Below, in pieces: positions 34,443-44,764 of a DNA stretch of 64,000 nt. A program made the translations under genes and the position numbers. How positions within the stretch are numbered: position 1 is the stretch's first letter; each line of letters opens with the position of its first letter. Source of the stretch: Clarkia xantiana subsp. parviflora (Eukaryota > Streptophyta > Magnoliopsida > Myrtales > Onagraceae); NCBI GenBank assembly GCA_036873135.1, contig JAPTYO010000005.1:6364166-6428165 (forward strand), in the 5' to 3' direction. Below the pieces are notes generated by a model. It was given only the letters and a program-made list of their open reading frames with translations, was not told the origin of the DNA and ran no database searches.

Positions 34443-35610
34443 ATGATTAAGACTTCTTCTTCTAAGGTTCCCCGTGGTGACCTCGCTTCTAATGCTCCCA
34501 TAATCTGTTGTCCGCCCCAGGGTTTTTTTATGGGGAAGCGGTTTCCGCCTCCCGACTTGAGCCCGAACTACGATGTCTTATTCTGATTCGGAGTCGGAGG
34601 TTGAGTTGCAGCCCATCCTTGAGGATAAGCTGGCTTTTCTTTGTGACCCCGTGTTCTTATTTGAGGTCCCTTCGCCATGCCGCATCGCTATAGTGGCAGC
34701 TCCGTCACCCCGCCTTCGGATGGGATGGCAGTGGTGTATATTTATCAGATTAAGGCGGGGCTTCGCTTCCCTTATTGTGCCGAACTTCGAAAGCTTTGCA
34801 AGCATTACTGAATTTTCCCTCTTGATCTTGCCCTCTCTGCTATCCGTGCTTGTTTCTGAGTTAGAGTGTTGTGCCATCACCAACTCTGGGCTTACTCCCT
34901 TCGTCTCTTCTGATGCTTCTATTGTATCCAGCACAGTGGTGAGTCAGGATTCTGTTCCTTAGCGATCTAGTACCCCTTGTTGTCTCATAAGGGGTTCTCT
35001 GGATTGGGTGATGTTAAATGGAATAGCAAACTTCGGTTCGTATTTACCTTCGAAAATGGTATTGGTCATTGGGATAAGTGTTACTTTTTCCTTGAGGGTC
35101 GTGATGTTCCTTGGTCTTTGAACTCCCTTCTCGTGAAGAACGCGCGTCCCGCGTTTTCCCAACTCTCCATGTCCGATAAGCAAGCCTTGAAACTGATATA
35201 TATTGGGAACACGATGGCTTTCTTTGAGTCTGTGCATCATTTCTCAGAGGGGGAGGTATGTGCTACGGGGATTCAAATGGCGCGCCCCATCTCTTCTTCG
35301 TTATGCGATTCGTCGAGTTTACTTGTGATTTTACTTCTTTGTCTTGTATGTTCGATTTAATATCGGTCTTCCCTGTTTCAGGAGAACGACGGTGTTGAAG
35401 ATGACATCCTTTCGGAGAGGGAAGTCTTGGCTTTCTTCCCCCTCATTCGTCGATGGTTGGCCTTCCAGCTGATTATTTGATGGCACATGTGAGGATGGAG
35501 GACGCCCTTCGTCCTGCTCGTGGAGAGGGTAGGATATCCGGATTAGCCGAGGGTGAGGCTGTTGGAGTTGCGAGGGGAGAGGCCATTGATGTCTATAATG
35601 GTAAAGCTAT
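34443..35610 (+). pseudogene. Antisense additional ORF of G4, 'putative gypsy type transposon' domain
   Basis: Broken forward frames spell a plant retroelement-associated domain (PF04195-like). MSYSDSESEVELQPILE starts at 34573. Another frame gives VVYIYQIKAGLRFPYCAELR (from about 34732), matching the family's YEYAFKAGLRFPL...L. A third (34977-35360) has WNSKLRFVFTFENG, CYFFLEGRDVPWSLN and a later helix. At least three frames are needed, so it is a pseudogene. It lies on the strand opposite to G4. Similar antisense ORFs occur between pol and the 3' LTR of Tat elements; G1 and G3 have them too. Function is not established. Confidence 0.55.
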
Positions 35611-35714
35611 TAGAGTCTAGGATTTCCTAGCTTCCAAGGATTTTGGCACCCGTGCTGAGAAGCATTGCCAGAGCACAACTTTTTGATATATGGACGTGAT
35701 AACCCTTGTTGATT

Positions 35715-35995
35715 TACAGGGGGATGGTATCCTCCTTTGATTTATGGACATGATAACCATTTGATGATGTATAGGGGGATGGTATCCTCCTTTGATATAT
35801 GGACATGATAGCCATTTGATGATGTATAGGGGGATGGTATCCTCCTTTGATATATGGACATGATAGCCATTTGATGATGTATAAGGGGATAATATCCTCC
35901 TTTGATATATGGACATGATAGCCATTTGATGAAGTATATAGGGGGGATGGTACCCTCTTTTGATATTTATAGACATGATAGTCACCTGTTGGAGT
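35715..35995. repeat. 55-bp minisatellite, five copies (G4)
   Basis: GGGGGATGGTATCCTCC recurs at 35719, 35774 and 35829, with variants near 35884 and 35941. Each is followed by TTTGATATATGGACATGATA. The reverse frame 35617-35985 is a product of the repeat. Confidence 0.9.
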
Positions 35996-36063
35996 ACTTA
36001 CGCTCTATATCTTGTTTGATGAGTTGCCCTTTGGTTGGGGGACTTATATCTCATAACATGTAG

Positions 36064-36955
36064 GAAGGGTGGCCCTGTGGGTCTTATATCCCTTTTATGT
36101 TGGAAGGGTGGCCCTATGGGTCTTATGTCCATTTTCGGTTGTAAGGGTTGTCCTTATAGATCTTCCTCTTTTCATATATAAGGGTTGTCGATCGCCTTAT
36201 CATATTTCAGAGTTGTCTTTTTGGATCTTCCCCTTTTCGGTTGGAAGGGTGGCCCTATGGGTCCTATGTCCCTTTTCGGTTGTAATGGTTGTCCTTATAG
36301 ATCTTCCCATGTTCATATGTAAAGGTTGTCGATCGCTTTATCATATGTTAGGGTTGTCCTTTTGGATCTTCCCATTATCAGTTGTAAGGGTGGCCATGTG
36401 GGTCTTATGTCCCTTTTCGGTTGTAATGCTTGTCCTTATAGATCTTCCCCTGTTTATATGTAAAGGTTGTCGATCGCTTTATCATATGTCAGGGTTGTCC
36501 TTTTGGATCTTCCCATTTTTCGGTTGTAAGGGTGGCCCTGGGGGTCTTATGTCCCTTTTCGGTTGTAATGGTTCTCCTTATAGATCTTCCACTGTTCATA
36601 TGTAAATGTTTTCGATCGCTTTATCATATGTCAGGGTTGTCCTTTTGGATCTTCCCATTTTCGGTTGTAAGGGTGGCCATGTGGGTCTTATGTCCCTTTT
36701 CGGTTGTAATGGTTGTCCTTATAGATCTTCCCCTGTTCATATGTAAAGGTTGTCGATATCTTTATCATATGTCAGAGTTGTCCTTTTGGATCTTTCCATT
36801 TTCGGTTGTAAGGGTGGCCCTGTGGGTCTTATGTCCCTTTTCGGCTGTAAGGGTTGTCCTTATAGATCTTCCTCTTTACATATGCAAGGATTGTCGATCG
36901 CCTTATCATATTTCAGAGTTGTCTTTTTGGATCTTCCCCTTTTCGGTAGTAGATG
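36064..36955. repeat. 141-bp minisatellite, about six copies (G4)
   Basis: GGGTGGCC-x-TGTGGGTC starts at about 36106, 36247, 36388, 36530, 36671 and 36812. Because 141 is divisible by three, a frame stays open across copies and yields a 47-residue hydrophobic repeat (36069-36605, 36532-36972). That is more likely a consequence of the period than a protein. Confidence 0.9.
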
Positions 36956-39050
36956 ACGCCTCCTCTTTGTGAGTGATGGTGTCTTTCTTCTTTCCTCTTG
37001 TGCCCTGAAAAGAATTTGGTTCATTTAGTGCTATTATCATTTCTTACAGAAGGGAAAGTTTAAGTGGAGTCCGTAGATCTCCTATTGGTAATAATAAATT
37101 AGATAATGGAAGTTGATATTTCCTTTTCCCTTCGGTTGTAGAACTTGTTCCAATGTTCTCCACTGAAAGTGTTAGTTGATATCTGCCTTTCCGCATCTCC
37201 CAGTCGGTATAAGTTGTGAGTGTCGCCTTATGAGGGTGGTCACCGTGGCTTCCACCATAGGAGTGAATCATTGTATTGGGCTTACGTTGTATCTTCCTTT
37301 GTGGTTTCCATTGGAAGGAGTCATGCCTCATATTTGCGTCGTATTCTATTTCCGGGTGGACTATCAAGCACTAGATCAGTTGGTGCCCCCTAGTTGCTTG
37401 GTTGTTGCACTGTTTGCTCTTGTTTAGCCTGTTAAGGTTGATCTTCATTTTTCTCGGTTGGGTGCCGAGCACTTGTTCGTTGGGTGCCCCCAAGTTGCTC
37501 GGTCTCCTTACTCTTTTTTGCTCTTTGAGCATGCTTTTCTTATATGCATCTTCTAGAATTGGCGAGGGGGTGGCTGGGTCTTTTGATTTTGATCTTCGTT
37601 ACGGTTCCCTTCGTTGAATCTTCGTAGGTGTTGGTTTGGCGCGGTGCCCCCATCACTGTGCTGGGCACAACCATTAAATGGTTGATTGTGGACTTATTGA
37701 TGTCCCCCGTGTTGACTTTTAACAATTTTGGTTCATGACAGTGGTGATTTTGGTTCGGAGTGTCTCCTCATTTTGCCGCTTGACATTGTTTAGCGTTGAG
37801 TTGTTCTTGAGTAGTTCTTTCTTATAGTGACACCTCTACTTGCTTATCAAGTAGGTTATTTTACCTCAATGACGACACCATCACTCTTGTTTGTCAAGTA
37901 GAGTGTGCTTCTCATGCATCTTTGGAAATTAAGAGAACGTGCACTAGCCGCTCTGGTAGTATTAAGTTCCTTTTTTTTTCAAGAAATTTTTGTGGTGCCC
38001 CCACCCTTTTTCCGACGGGATGATGGGAGTAAATTTCATCACCACCTAAGTGTTACTCCATTGGTGGAGATGTGCCCCCATCGCGGGGGTGGCTATAAGT
38101 CTTGATATTCCTGTTCTCTTCAGGAGGAGTCTACATGCTCTTCTATGCCCAAGGAAGCACTAGACATCTGTTGGTGTGATACCTCCACGTGGCATGGTGG
38201 TTGCATAGTTCCCAATATTTGTTCCCCAAGAATATTTGTTCTTCCTTCTGGGGTTATAGGCTGACATTGCCGCGTGCTCTTCAATATGGCTATTTAATAT
38301 GGGGCGATGTGGGAGTGATGATATCCCTAGCATCTTGGTTAATATGACCACTCTCCATGTATAGGAAGTTGGTTTTGCGCATCCACTATCCTTTTAATGT
38401 TGAAGTCGTTGATGACCCTTGCGATGAGAATAGGTTTGGAGTTGCTCCCTCCTTTAGTGTAATCATTCCTCAGATGTAGAAGTGGATTTTGGCTCAAAAT
38501 GATTGTTGTGTTGGGTAGGAGGGGAGGTAGGCTTTTGCCTTGTCGGCTGGGTTGTAGTAGTATTCCTTGCTTTTGTAGCGTGGTGTCCCGTCCCTTGGGT
38601 GGGCGGGCGTCTGGTGGGTGTAACTGCTGTACATAGGTATATTGTAGGATGGGACTCTATATGATGACACTCCGTATGGTTCTCCATGGAAAGGCATATC
38701 GTAGTGGAATCCCTTGAATTGCATTTTCTCAAAGTAGGCAATATAAGCCGTGCTGATTCTAGTGGCCCTCCTTGTTTGGGGTTATCCTTTTGTTTACAAC
38801 GGGTGGGGGGAGGGGTGGGTGGGTGGGGGATGTATGCATGCATTTCCCCTTCTATTATTGGTGATCCTTGCCCCCCCCCCCCCCAGTGTATGTGGTTGTT
38901 CTTATTAATGCCATATTATTATGGGGATGGAGTTGTTGCTCATCTCTCCCTCCTTAGTGTTGTCATGTCCTTCACAGAGTGGCTGTTGTTCAGTGGTCAC
39001 CTCCAGTTGCCTCATATAGATGTGCTCTGGAAGAGCTACTCCAGGTGCAT
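36956..39050. other. G4 interior, no gene recognised
   Basis: GT-rich on the forward strand with many TGCCCCC motifs and a run of 14 C at 38871-38884. Frames up to 127 residues occur on both strands but show no known domain and overlap each other. Confidence 0.5.
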
Positions 39051-39375
39051 TCCTGAAGGGATGTGAGGATGGTGCTCATCCTTGTGGAGAGGTTGTTGTT
39101 CTGCTTCCTTCTCATCTTACCCCCTATTGGTATACTCTGGAAGAGCTGACATGGGTGCATTCATGAAGGAATGTGATGATGGTGCTTATCCTTGTGGAGG
39201 GGTTGTTTTTCTGCTTCCTCCTCATCTTGCCCCCTATTGGTATACTCTGGAAGAGCTGACATGGGTGCATTCATGAAGGAATGTGAGGATGGTGCTTATC
39301 CTTGTGGAGGGGTTGTTGTTCTGCTTCCTCCTTATCTTGCCTCCTATTAGTATACTCTGGAAGAGCTGTCGTGGG
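39051..39375. repeat. 110-bp minisatellite, three copies (G4)
   Basis: CTTGTGGAGRGGTTGTT occurs at 39081, 39191 and 39301, followed by CTGCTTCC, CATCTTGCC and TATACTCTGGAAGAGCTG. Copies are close to identical. Confidence 0.9.
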
Positions 39376-39814
39376 TGCATTTTGTTGTAACTCCTTCTTT
39401 GGCCTTCTGGCCTGTTCTTGGGTGTTTGATTGTTGCCCCCATTAGGGGCTTGTCTTTCATTTGGGGCGAGGGAGGTAGTTGTTTATTGACTACCGACTGT
39501 GGTGTCTTGGAGCTTGATGTGGTGTTATCCAAGGAGAGTTGTTCTCTATTAGACGACGGTTGCTTAGTATCCTTTGGTTATTGCCCCCGGATGCTAGGCT
39601 CCTGGAGACCCATGGTTGGTATTTGGTTATTACTCCCTTGTTTTCTGATTCTTCTTGATTTATTCTGTCGACAGTCCGGAAGTCCCGGTGCGGGTGCTGC
39701 GCGCATCCGGACCGTTTTGACCCGGGGTGACTGCGGTAAAATCCGTTTGTGGTTCTGACGTGTTTGCGAGGTCCGAAACGTAAATACGAACCCGAATTGG
39801 ACAGATATCCAACA
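39376..39814. other. G4 right margin, uncertain
   Basis: No gene. A CG-rich part near 39675-39780 has no counterpart elsewhere in the window. ATATCCAACA at 39805-39814 may be an LTR terminus; the forward copia leader starts directly after it. Confidence 0.35.
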
Positions 39815-41432
39815 GAACCGAACCGAATTTCTATTTTAAACCGAACCGACTGGCCGAACCATTTACCGAACCGGAATAATTAATCTGAACTGAATTAATT
39901 AAATAAAATAGGATGGTCAAATTTAAAATCCAAATATTTTCAAATAAAATTACATACACAGTTCTTAAGTGTTTAATATTTCATCGATTTATTTAAACCT
40001 GATGCCTAGTTTCGATTAAGGAGATGGATCTCGGAAATGTATGATTTTTGGACTGAGTCATTTAGTGGGCTGAATTGCAATTGCTATTTACTTGATATTA
40101 TTGCATGATTATAACTGTCGTCTTGACTTTGTCAAGCTAGCTGGATTATGCATATTGTGCGCAGAACCCTGGTTTTCAAATAATGAGTTGCGCACTAGGA
40201 TATACATGCTATGATGGTTGCAATTGCCAGGTATACATGTCTAGAAGTACGCATGATTGTTTTATAGCATGATTTGCATGTCAGCCCCAAATGTTTTAAA
40301 AGCATAAATCAGTCACCAAATATGCATGTTTGAATGGTATGATCACGCATGATGCATATGCATGAATGTTGAGGATGAATTGGCATGTGGTAATTTACTT
40401 GAGTAGTAGAATTATATATGCTAAGCATGAGTTCCTAGGAACATTAGACGCATGACGCGTGTGCATGAAGTGTGGTTTGTTTCTTGGATGCGATTTGCGC
40501 ACGATGATTTACTTATCTAGTAGAATTGTGTGCGTAAACTTGAAATCCTAGAAAACGTTTTTAAAAGAGCCTTGTGAAAGCCAACATCGGTTGTTTTATA
40601 ACCTCCTGTTCCGGTAATAGCGATAAAACTGTTTTATAGACTAGTCTATTAGAAAGAAGACGACAGTAATGTGAACTCTTTCATGACCCCCCCTTCCCTC
40701 GGTTTACTGTCGGTCTGTTGGGTTAGATGTTTGAGGAATCATTATTAGTCATCCTCTATCTCATAGATATCCGATGGACGCAACCCTTTTTCAAAATGTC
40801 ATTGTCTTCCCGCTTATGCATAAATGTCAATATGTTAGTATTGAATATCTGCATAGATGGATTCATCATGTGCAAATGAGCTTTTGAATTAGACGAACTA
40901 CGACTCGTGGTGCAAACGCATAAGTGATCTTCTAGAAGACGAAGGTCTTATAGACCACATTCAGAAGAAAAAAAAAAGAGTTGTCCAGATGCGGGCTTGA
41001 CCAAGGGCCTAGCATACACCCACTTCAAGTGGGAGCAGGATGACACGAGGGCGAATGAGATTTTGCTGTCGCAGATGTCTTCGAACATCGAAACTGAGTA
41101 TAAGGATATTCCTTCCACAAAGAATATCAGGGATGCCCTGTTCCTAAAATATGGAAGCGGCTTAGTAGTATCACTGCACCCAATTATACCATCTTTAGAT
41201 GAATGTATGAAGAGAAATAACATTAATGTGCTTAAAAAGGCACACAAAATCCTTAGCATGGTCAAACCGATTGAATAAGAAAGTTAGATGGTTGAATGGG
41301 ACAAAATTCAAGCCATAATTGGGATTCTCACAAACTCCTGGAGGGCTACCAAGACATTACTGACTCTCGGCAGTTCGGTACTAGATCTCCCAAGTTTCAT
41401 GAAGATAATCGAGATGCAAGAAACACGATTGG
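39815..41432 (+). mobile_element. E5: forward copia leader and gag, truncated on both sides
   Basis: Starts inside the CCGGTT-rich leader block (GAACCGAACCGAA) and follows the E3 leader (GTGGGCTGAATTGCAATTG, GTCAAGCTAGCTGGA) to a gag start at 40857. It is cut at 41432 by the G2 LTR. ATTGG (41428-41432) is the presumed left target copy of G2. The rest of the element should lie right of the window. Confidence 0.75.
40857..41400 (+). pseudogene. Copia gag remnant, type C (UBN2-like, E5)
   Basis: From ATG 40857 a stop occurs within LN*TNYDSWCKRISDLLED; that is the conserved NY-x-x-W gag start. A shift near the A-rich run (about 40968-40977) leads into the open frame 40997-41278: KGLAYTHFKWEQDDTRANEI, LLSQMSSNIETEY and IRDALFLKYGS. 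This is the W...D-x-RA-x-x-I...Y pattern of the UBN2 gag domain of copia elements. It differs from the gag of E1/E3 and E2. Truncated by G2. Confidence 0.7.
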
Positions 41433-41727
41433 TGTTGGATATACGCCAAATCTATCGCTAATTGAACCCGATAAATGGGCCATAACCAAATATAATTCGA
41501 AACTTAGAACACGGACACCCGAGGCCCATCGCGTAGGCCCTGAAAGCACCCTGAGTGGCGAAATCCACTCGGGAAGACCCCGAGTGGAAAGCCACCAGGG
41601 GGGGACCCAAGCAAGGGACCCTTGCTTGGGTTACCCGAGCAAGGGATCTCCTTACTCTGGTAAGCCGAGCAAGGGACCCCTTGGTCGGGTTACACGAGCA
41701 AGGTCCCTCTTGCTCGGATAACCCGAG
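41433..41727 (+). repeat. 5' LTR of G2, left piece (split by G1)
   Basis: Begins TGTTGGATATACGCC. Contains CCCGAGCAAGGG-type inverted repeats, including a perfect 13-bp hairpin ACCCAAGCAAGGG / CCCTTGCTTGGGT (41605-41631). CCGAG (41723-41727) is the G1 target duplication. Confidence 0.85.
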
Positions 41728-42444
41728 TGTTGGATCACGGTGGAACTCCGGTATGGACTTTCACGGAGATCCTAGCTCCTTCGCTCCACGCAATCCTACA
41801 AGAGGGGATAGACCGGGCGGTGACCCAGAATCCCTCTCCGATGCTTAAATGAGTGCCTAGTACGAACTGGCAAGCAATAATCTCAAAGGGTATGTAATTC
41901 AACGTAAGTGATCTGAGGTGACCTCTGCCCTTTTATAGGCGAAGAGGTACCTCAGTTACCTGGTGAACCACTGAGGGTGGTTAGCCCGTATCCCGCGTAT
42001 CTCGGGTGTGATCCCGCCTATCTAGGCCATGATCTCGCTTATCTCGGCCACGCCCCGCGTATCTCGGCCACGCTCTGTGTATCTTAACCACGTTCCGCGT
42101 ATCTCGGCCACGCCCTGCGTATCTCGGCCTTATCCTCTGATAACGAGTCCCGACTAACGTCGGGGACTCCAGAGTTATCTCGTTGTGTCACCGCTCGGGG
42201 CCCCTCGTCATCGTGACAGGGCCTATTGTTCTCAGGGATTCATCATCGGGGCCTACTTAAAGGCTTCTCATCGGGAGCTTCCAGCTCGCCTATCTGGTCC
42301 GACTCTGTCGGGACCTTTCATCATCGGGACTCCCTCTGTCGGGACCCTTTGCCTTGGTCTTCTTGACCTCCATTTTAGGGCCCAGTGGGCCTACTTGCCG
42401 TTTCCTCACCGTTAAGAGCCTAATGGTCATAGCGGAACCCATCA
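41728..42444 (-). repeat. 3' LTR of G1 (717 bp)
   Basis: Contains CCTATAAAAGG (reverse, about 41928-41938) as the promoter. Upstream of it in element orientation is an array of about eight 20-21 bp units (TATCTCGGCCACGCCCCGCG type, about 41990-42130). Confidence 0.95.
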
Positions 42445-42456
42445 TTTGCCCCCAAG
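42445..42456 (-). promoter_or_regulatory. Polypurine tract of G1
   Basis: Reverse strand CTTGGGGGCAAA immediately before the LTR start TGATGGG. Confidence 0.85.
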
Positions 42457-42647
42457 ACATGAGGGACTTTCAGTTCGTCGTGTCTTTCAGCTCCCGGCCT
42501 CCCGATGTCGAAGTCGGGGATCTTTCCCTTTGCGTAGTCACTCAGTATGAGTCTTCTCGTTCACGTTTCCTCAATGCCCTGTGGATAACTGCCAAATCCG
42601 AGGGGACTCCTCGGTTCCCCAACCATCCAACGCAGTAGATAACGAAA

Positions 42648-42842
42648 TGACGTCATCAGTACTTGTGCCTGATTCTCTGTGTCTGCTTTTTCTGGAAAGT
42701 GCTTTTCAGGCTATTTCATCATTGAACCTGCTGCACTTCCCCACGTTTCATCTCAACGGTCCAGATCAGAACGCTTCAACTTCGACGGTTCAGATCAAAG
42801 CGCCCCTTCGACTGTCCTTTTCGCCTATAAAACCCTCACCCA
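42648..42842 (+). promoter_or_regulatory. Candidate promoter of the antisense gene in G1
   Basis: The palindromic bZIP-type site TGACGTCA is at 42648-42655, and a TATA box, CCTATAAAACC, is at 42834-42844. The TATA lies about 95 bp before the ATG at 42932, leaving a leader of about 65 nt. Both are on the strand opposite to gag-pol, between PPT and the ORF. This is an inference from motif position. Confidence 0.6.
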
Positions 42843-42931
42843 GGGTACAGTTTCTTTCTATCATCTACGAATTTTCAAAAGCTCTCTGCAACTCCTGAAA
42901 CCTTAGTGCTCCTCCGGTCATCTTTCCGGCA

Positions 42932-43372
42932 ATGTCAAGTTCATTCTTCCAACCTCCAATTATCATGTCAGGTAAGGGTTTCTTCTCTATAGTTCGCCTT
43001 CACATCTGCTTAGTTTATTTGTAATTTTCCGGAAAAACCCAATGTCCCTTTCCATGGCTGATTTCAGACAGTGACTCTGGTTCCGAGGGAAGGAAGCCCT
43101 TCAACTTCGACTATGCTCTGAACGAGATTTTCAGCACTGCTTATGGTGCAGCTCTCCGGGAGGGATGCATCATCTTCACCGGAGAAGCCGATGCTCAAGG
43201 CAGGAAATGCATACCACAAGTTCAGAGTGAAGAGGAGCTACTTCTTCATCGAAAACTCCTCGATCCCATGACCTCGATAGTCAACCCTCCAGCTGCTGAC
43301 CCTGTGGGGCCTTCTGCCACAGACCTCGTGGACCCTGTTACCGTTGATGCCGCTAACAAGGACCAAGCCTAA
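42932..43372 (+). CDS. Spliced antisense additional ORF (aORF) of G1, 114 residues
   Basis: Exon 1 (42932-42971) starts MSSSFFQPPIIMS. A 96-bp intron (42972-43067, GTAAGG...TTTCAG) is followed by exon 2 (43068-43372), and the two join in frame to 345 nt. The intron is not a passive reading: it contains a stop (TTTATTTGTAA). The protein has a Ser/Asp-rich start (DSDSGSEGRK), a middle FNFDYALNEIFSTAYGAALR and EADAQGRKCIPQVQSEEELL, and an acidic tail rich in DP repeats ending ANKDQA. The tail matches the G3 aORF end (DPSAIDSADPAAADVADKDQ). Thus G1 carries a short relative of the G3 gene. It lacks the coiled coil. I recognise no enzymatic domain. Antisense aORFs are known from Tat-lineage elements; their role is unknown. 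Confidence 0.7.
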
Positions 43373-43479
43373 CTGCTTATCTTTAGAGTTCTTGTATTCT
43401 CTTCATTTTGTAATCGTCGGGCCTTTTGAGCCCCATTAATATCAAACATTCTTAGTTCCGATTTTTCTGTGCACTTCCC

Positions 43480-44764
43480 CAAGTGGCTTTGCTATGTTTG
43501 CTTAAGTCGAAACCTCGACACTTAAGACATTCTCATACATCACTTAAGACGATTTAATAACTTGCACCACTTAAGGTGATTTACTATCGCGCACCACTTA
43601 AGGCGGCTTTCCAATACTGGTGCATCACCTAAGACGACTTAATCTTGTGCATCAGTTAAGACGACTTAGTCTCATGCACCACTCAAGGCGACTTTTCTCG
43701 TGCACCACTCAAGGCGACTTTAATATTACTTAGAGTAAATCTAAGAATCATGCATCACTCAAGACGACTTTTCTCGTGCATCACTTAAGACGACTTTAAT
43801 AACACTTGAGTAAATCTAAGAATCATGCGTCACTCAAGACGACTTAATCTCGTGCATCACTTAAGACGACTTTTCAATACTTAGAATAAATCTAAGAAAC
43901 ATGCACCACTTAAGACGACTTAATATCGTGCATCACTTAAGACGACTTTTCCATACTTAGAATAAATCTAAGAATCACGCATCACTCAAGACGACTTTTT
44001 CGTGCATCACTTAAGACGACTTAATTCTTATGCACCACTCAAGGCGACTTGGTATCGTGCACCACCTAAGGCGACTTTTCAGTACTTAGAATAAATCTAA
44101 GAATCGTGCGCCACTTAAGGCGACTTTTCTCGTGCACCACTCAAGGCGACTTTTCTCGTGCACCACTCAAGGCGGTTTTTCTCGTGCACCACTCAAGGCG
44201 GTTTTTCTCGTGCACCACTCAAGGCGACTTAATATCGTGCACCACTTAAGGCGACTTTTCAACCTGCGCCACTTAAGGCGACTTAATATCGTGCACCACT
44301 TAAGGCGACTTTTCAACCTGCGCCACTTAAGGCGACTTAATATCGTGCACCACTGAAGGCGACTTAATATCGTGCACCACTTAAGGCGACTTTTCAACCT
44401 GCGCCACTTAAGGCGACTTAATATCGTGCACCACTGAAGGTGACTTAATATCGTGCACCACTTAAGGCGACTTTTCAACCTGCGCGACTTAAGGCGACTT
44501 AATATCGTGCACCACTGAAGGCGACTTAATATCGTGCACCACTTAAGGCGACTTTTCAACCTGCGCCACTTAAGGCGACTTAATATCGTGCACCACTGAA
44601 GGCGACTTAATATCGTGCACCAAGGCGACTTTTCAGTACTTAGAATAAATCTTAGAATCGCGCGCCACTTAAGGCGACTTTTCTCGTGCACCACTCAAGG
44701 CGACTTTTCATCGGGCACCACTTAAGGCGACTTTTCGTCGGGCACCACTTAAGGCGACTTTTCA
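43480..44764. repeat. Tandem array of 26-28 bp units with an 81-bp higher-order unit (G1)
   Basis: The unit is CGTGCACCACTTAAGGCGAC plus a variable TTAATAT or TTTTC tail, about 45 copies. From about 44260 three variants (27 + 28 + 26 bp) form an 81-bp unit, seen as CCTGCGCCACTTAAGG at about 44317, 44398, 44479 and 44560. Interspersed is a hairpin CTTAGA-ATAAA-TCTAAG. It starts right at the pol stop codon. Frames such as 44167-44694 are repeat artefacts. Confidence 0.93.

Larger units (their letters stand above)
32187..39814 (-). mobile_element. G4: pol-less remnant of a Ty3/gypsy (Tat-like) element, reverse
   Basis: In reverse it ends with a purine tract and an LTR (32187-32534) related to the G2 LTR. 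Between 32547 and about 39700 there are four minisatellites and a forward (antisense) ORF remnant with a gypsy-associated domain. This is the 3' region layout of Tat-lineage elements, with pol missing. The right boundary is not certain: ATATCCAACA at 39805-39814 would fit an LTR start in reverse (TGTTGGATAT), but no 5' LTR body is recognised. Confidence 0.6.

Noticed and set aside
35617..35985. 122-codon reverse frame
   Set aside because: Lies in the 55-bp minisatellite; repeated residues reflect the repeat.
38463..38843. 126-codon Thr/Pro-rich reverse frame
   Set aside because: No domain; overlaps other frames; composition follows the GT-rich DNA.
39805..39814. ATATC at 32182-32186 and 39805-39809 as a target duplication of G4
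   Set aside because: The flanking copia sequences are of different parts and orientations, so the two sites were not one target; the match is probably chance.
42354..42638. 94-codon forward frame crossing the G1 3' LTR boundary and PPT
   Set aside because: It spans LTR, PPT and interior, and precedes the TATA of the antisense gene; no start context or domain.
44132..44694. Open frames on both strands in the G1 tandem array (74 and 175 codons)
   Set aside because: They merely translate 27-bp units; a period divisible by three keeps frames open. No domain.
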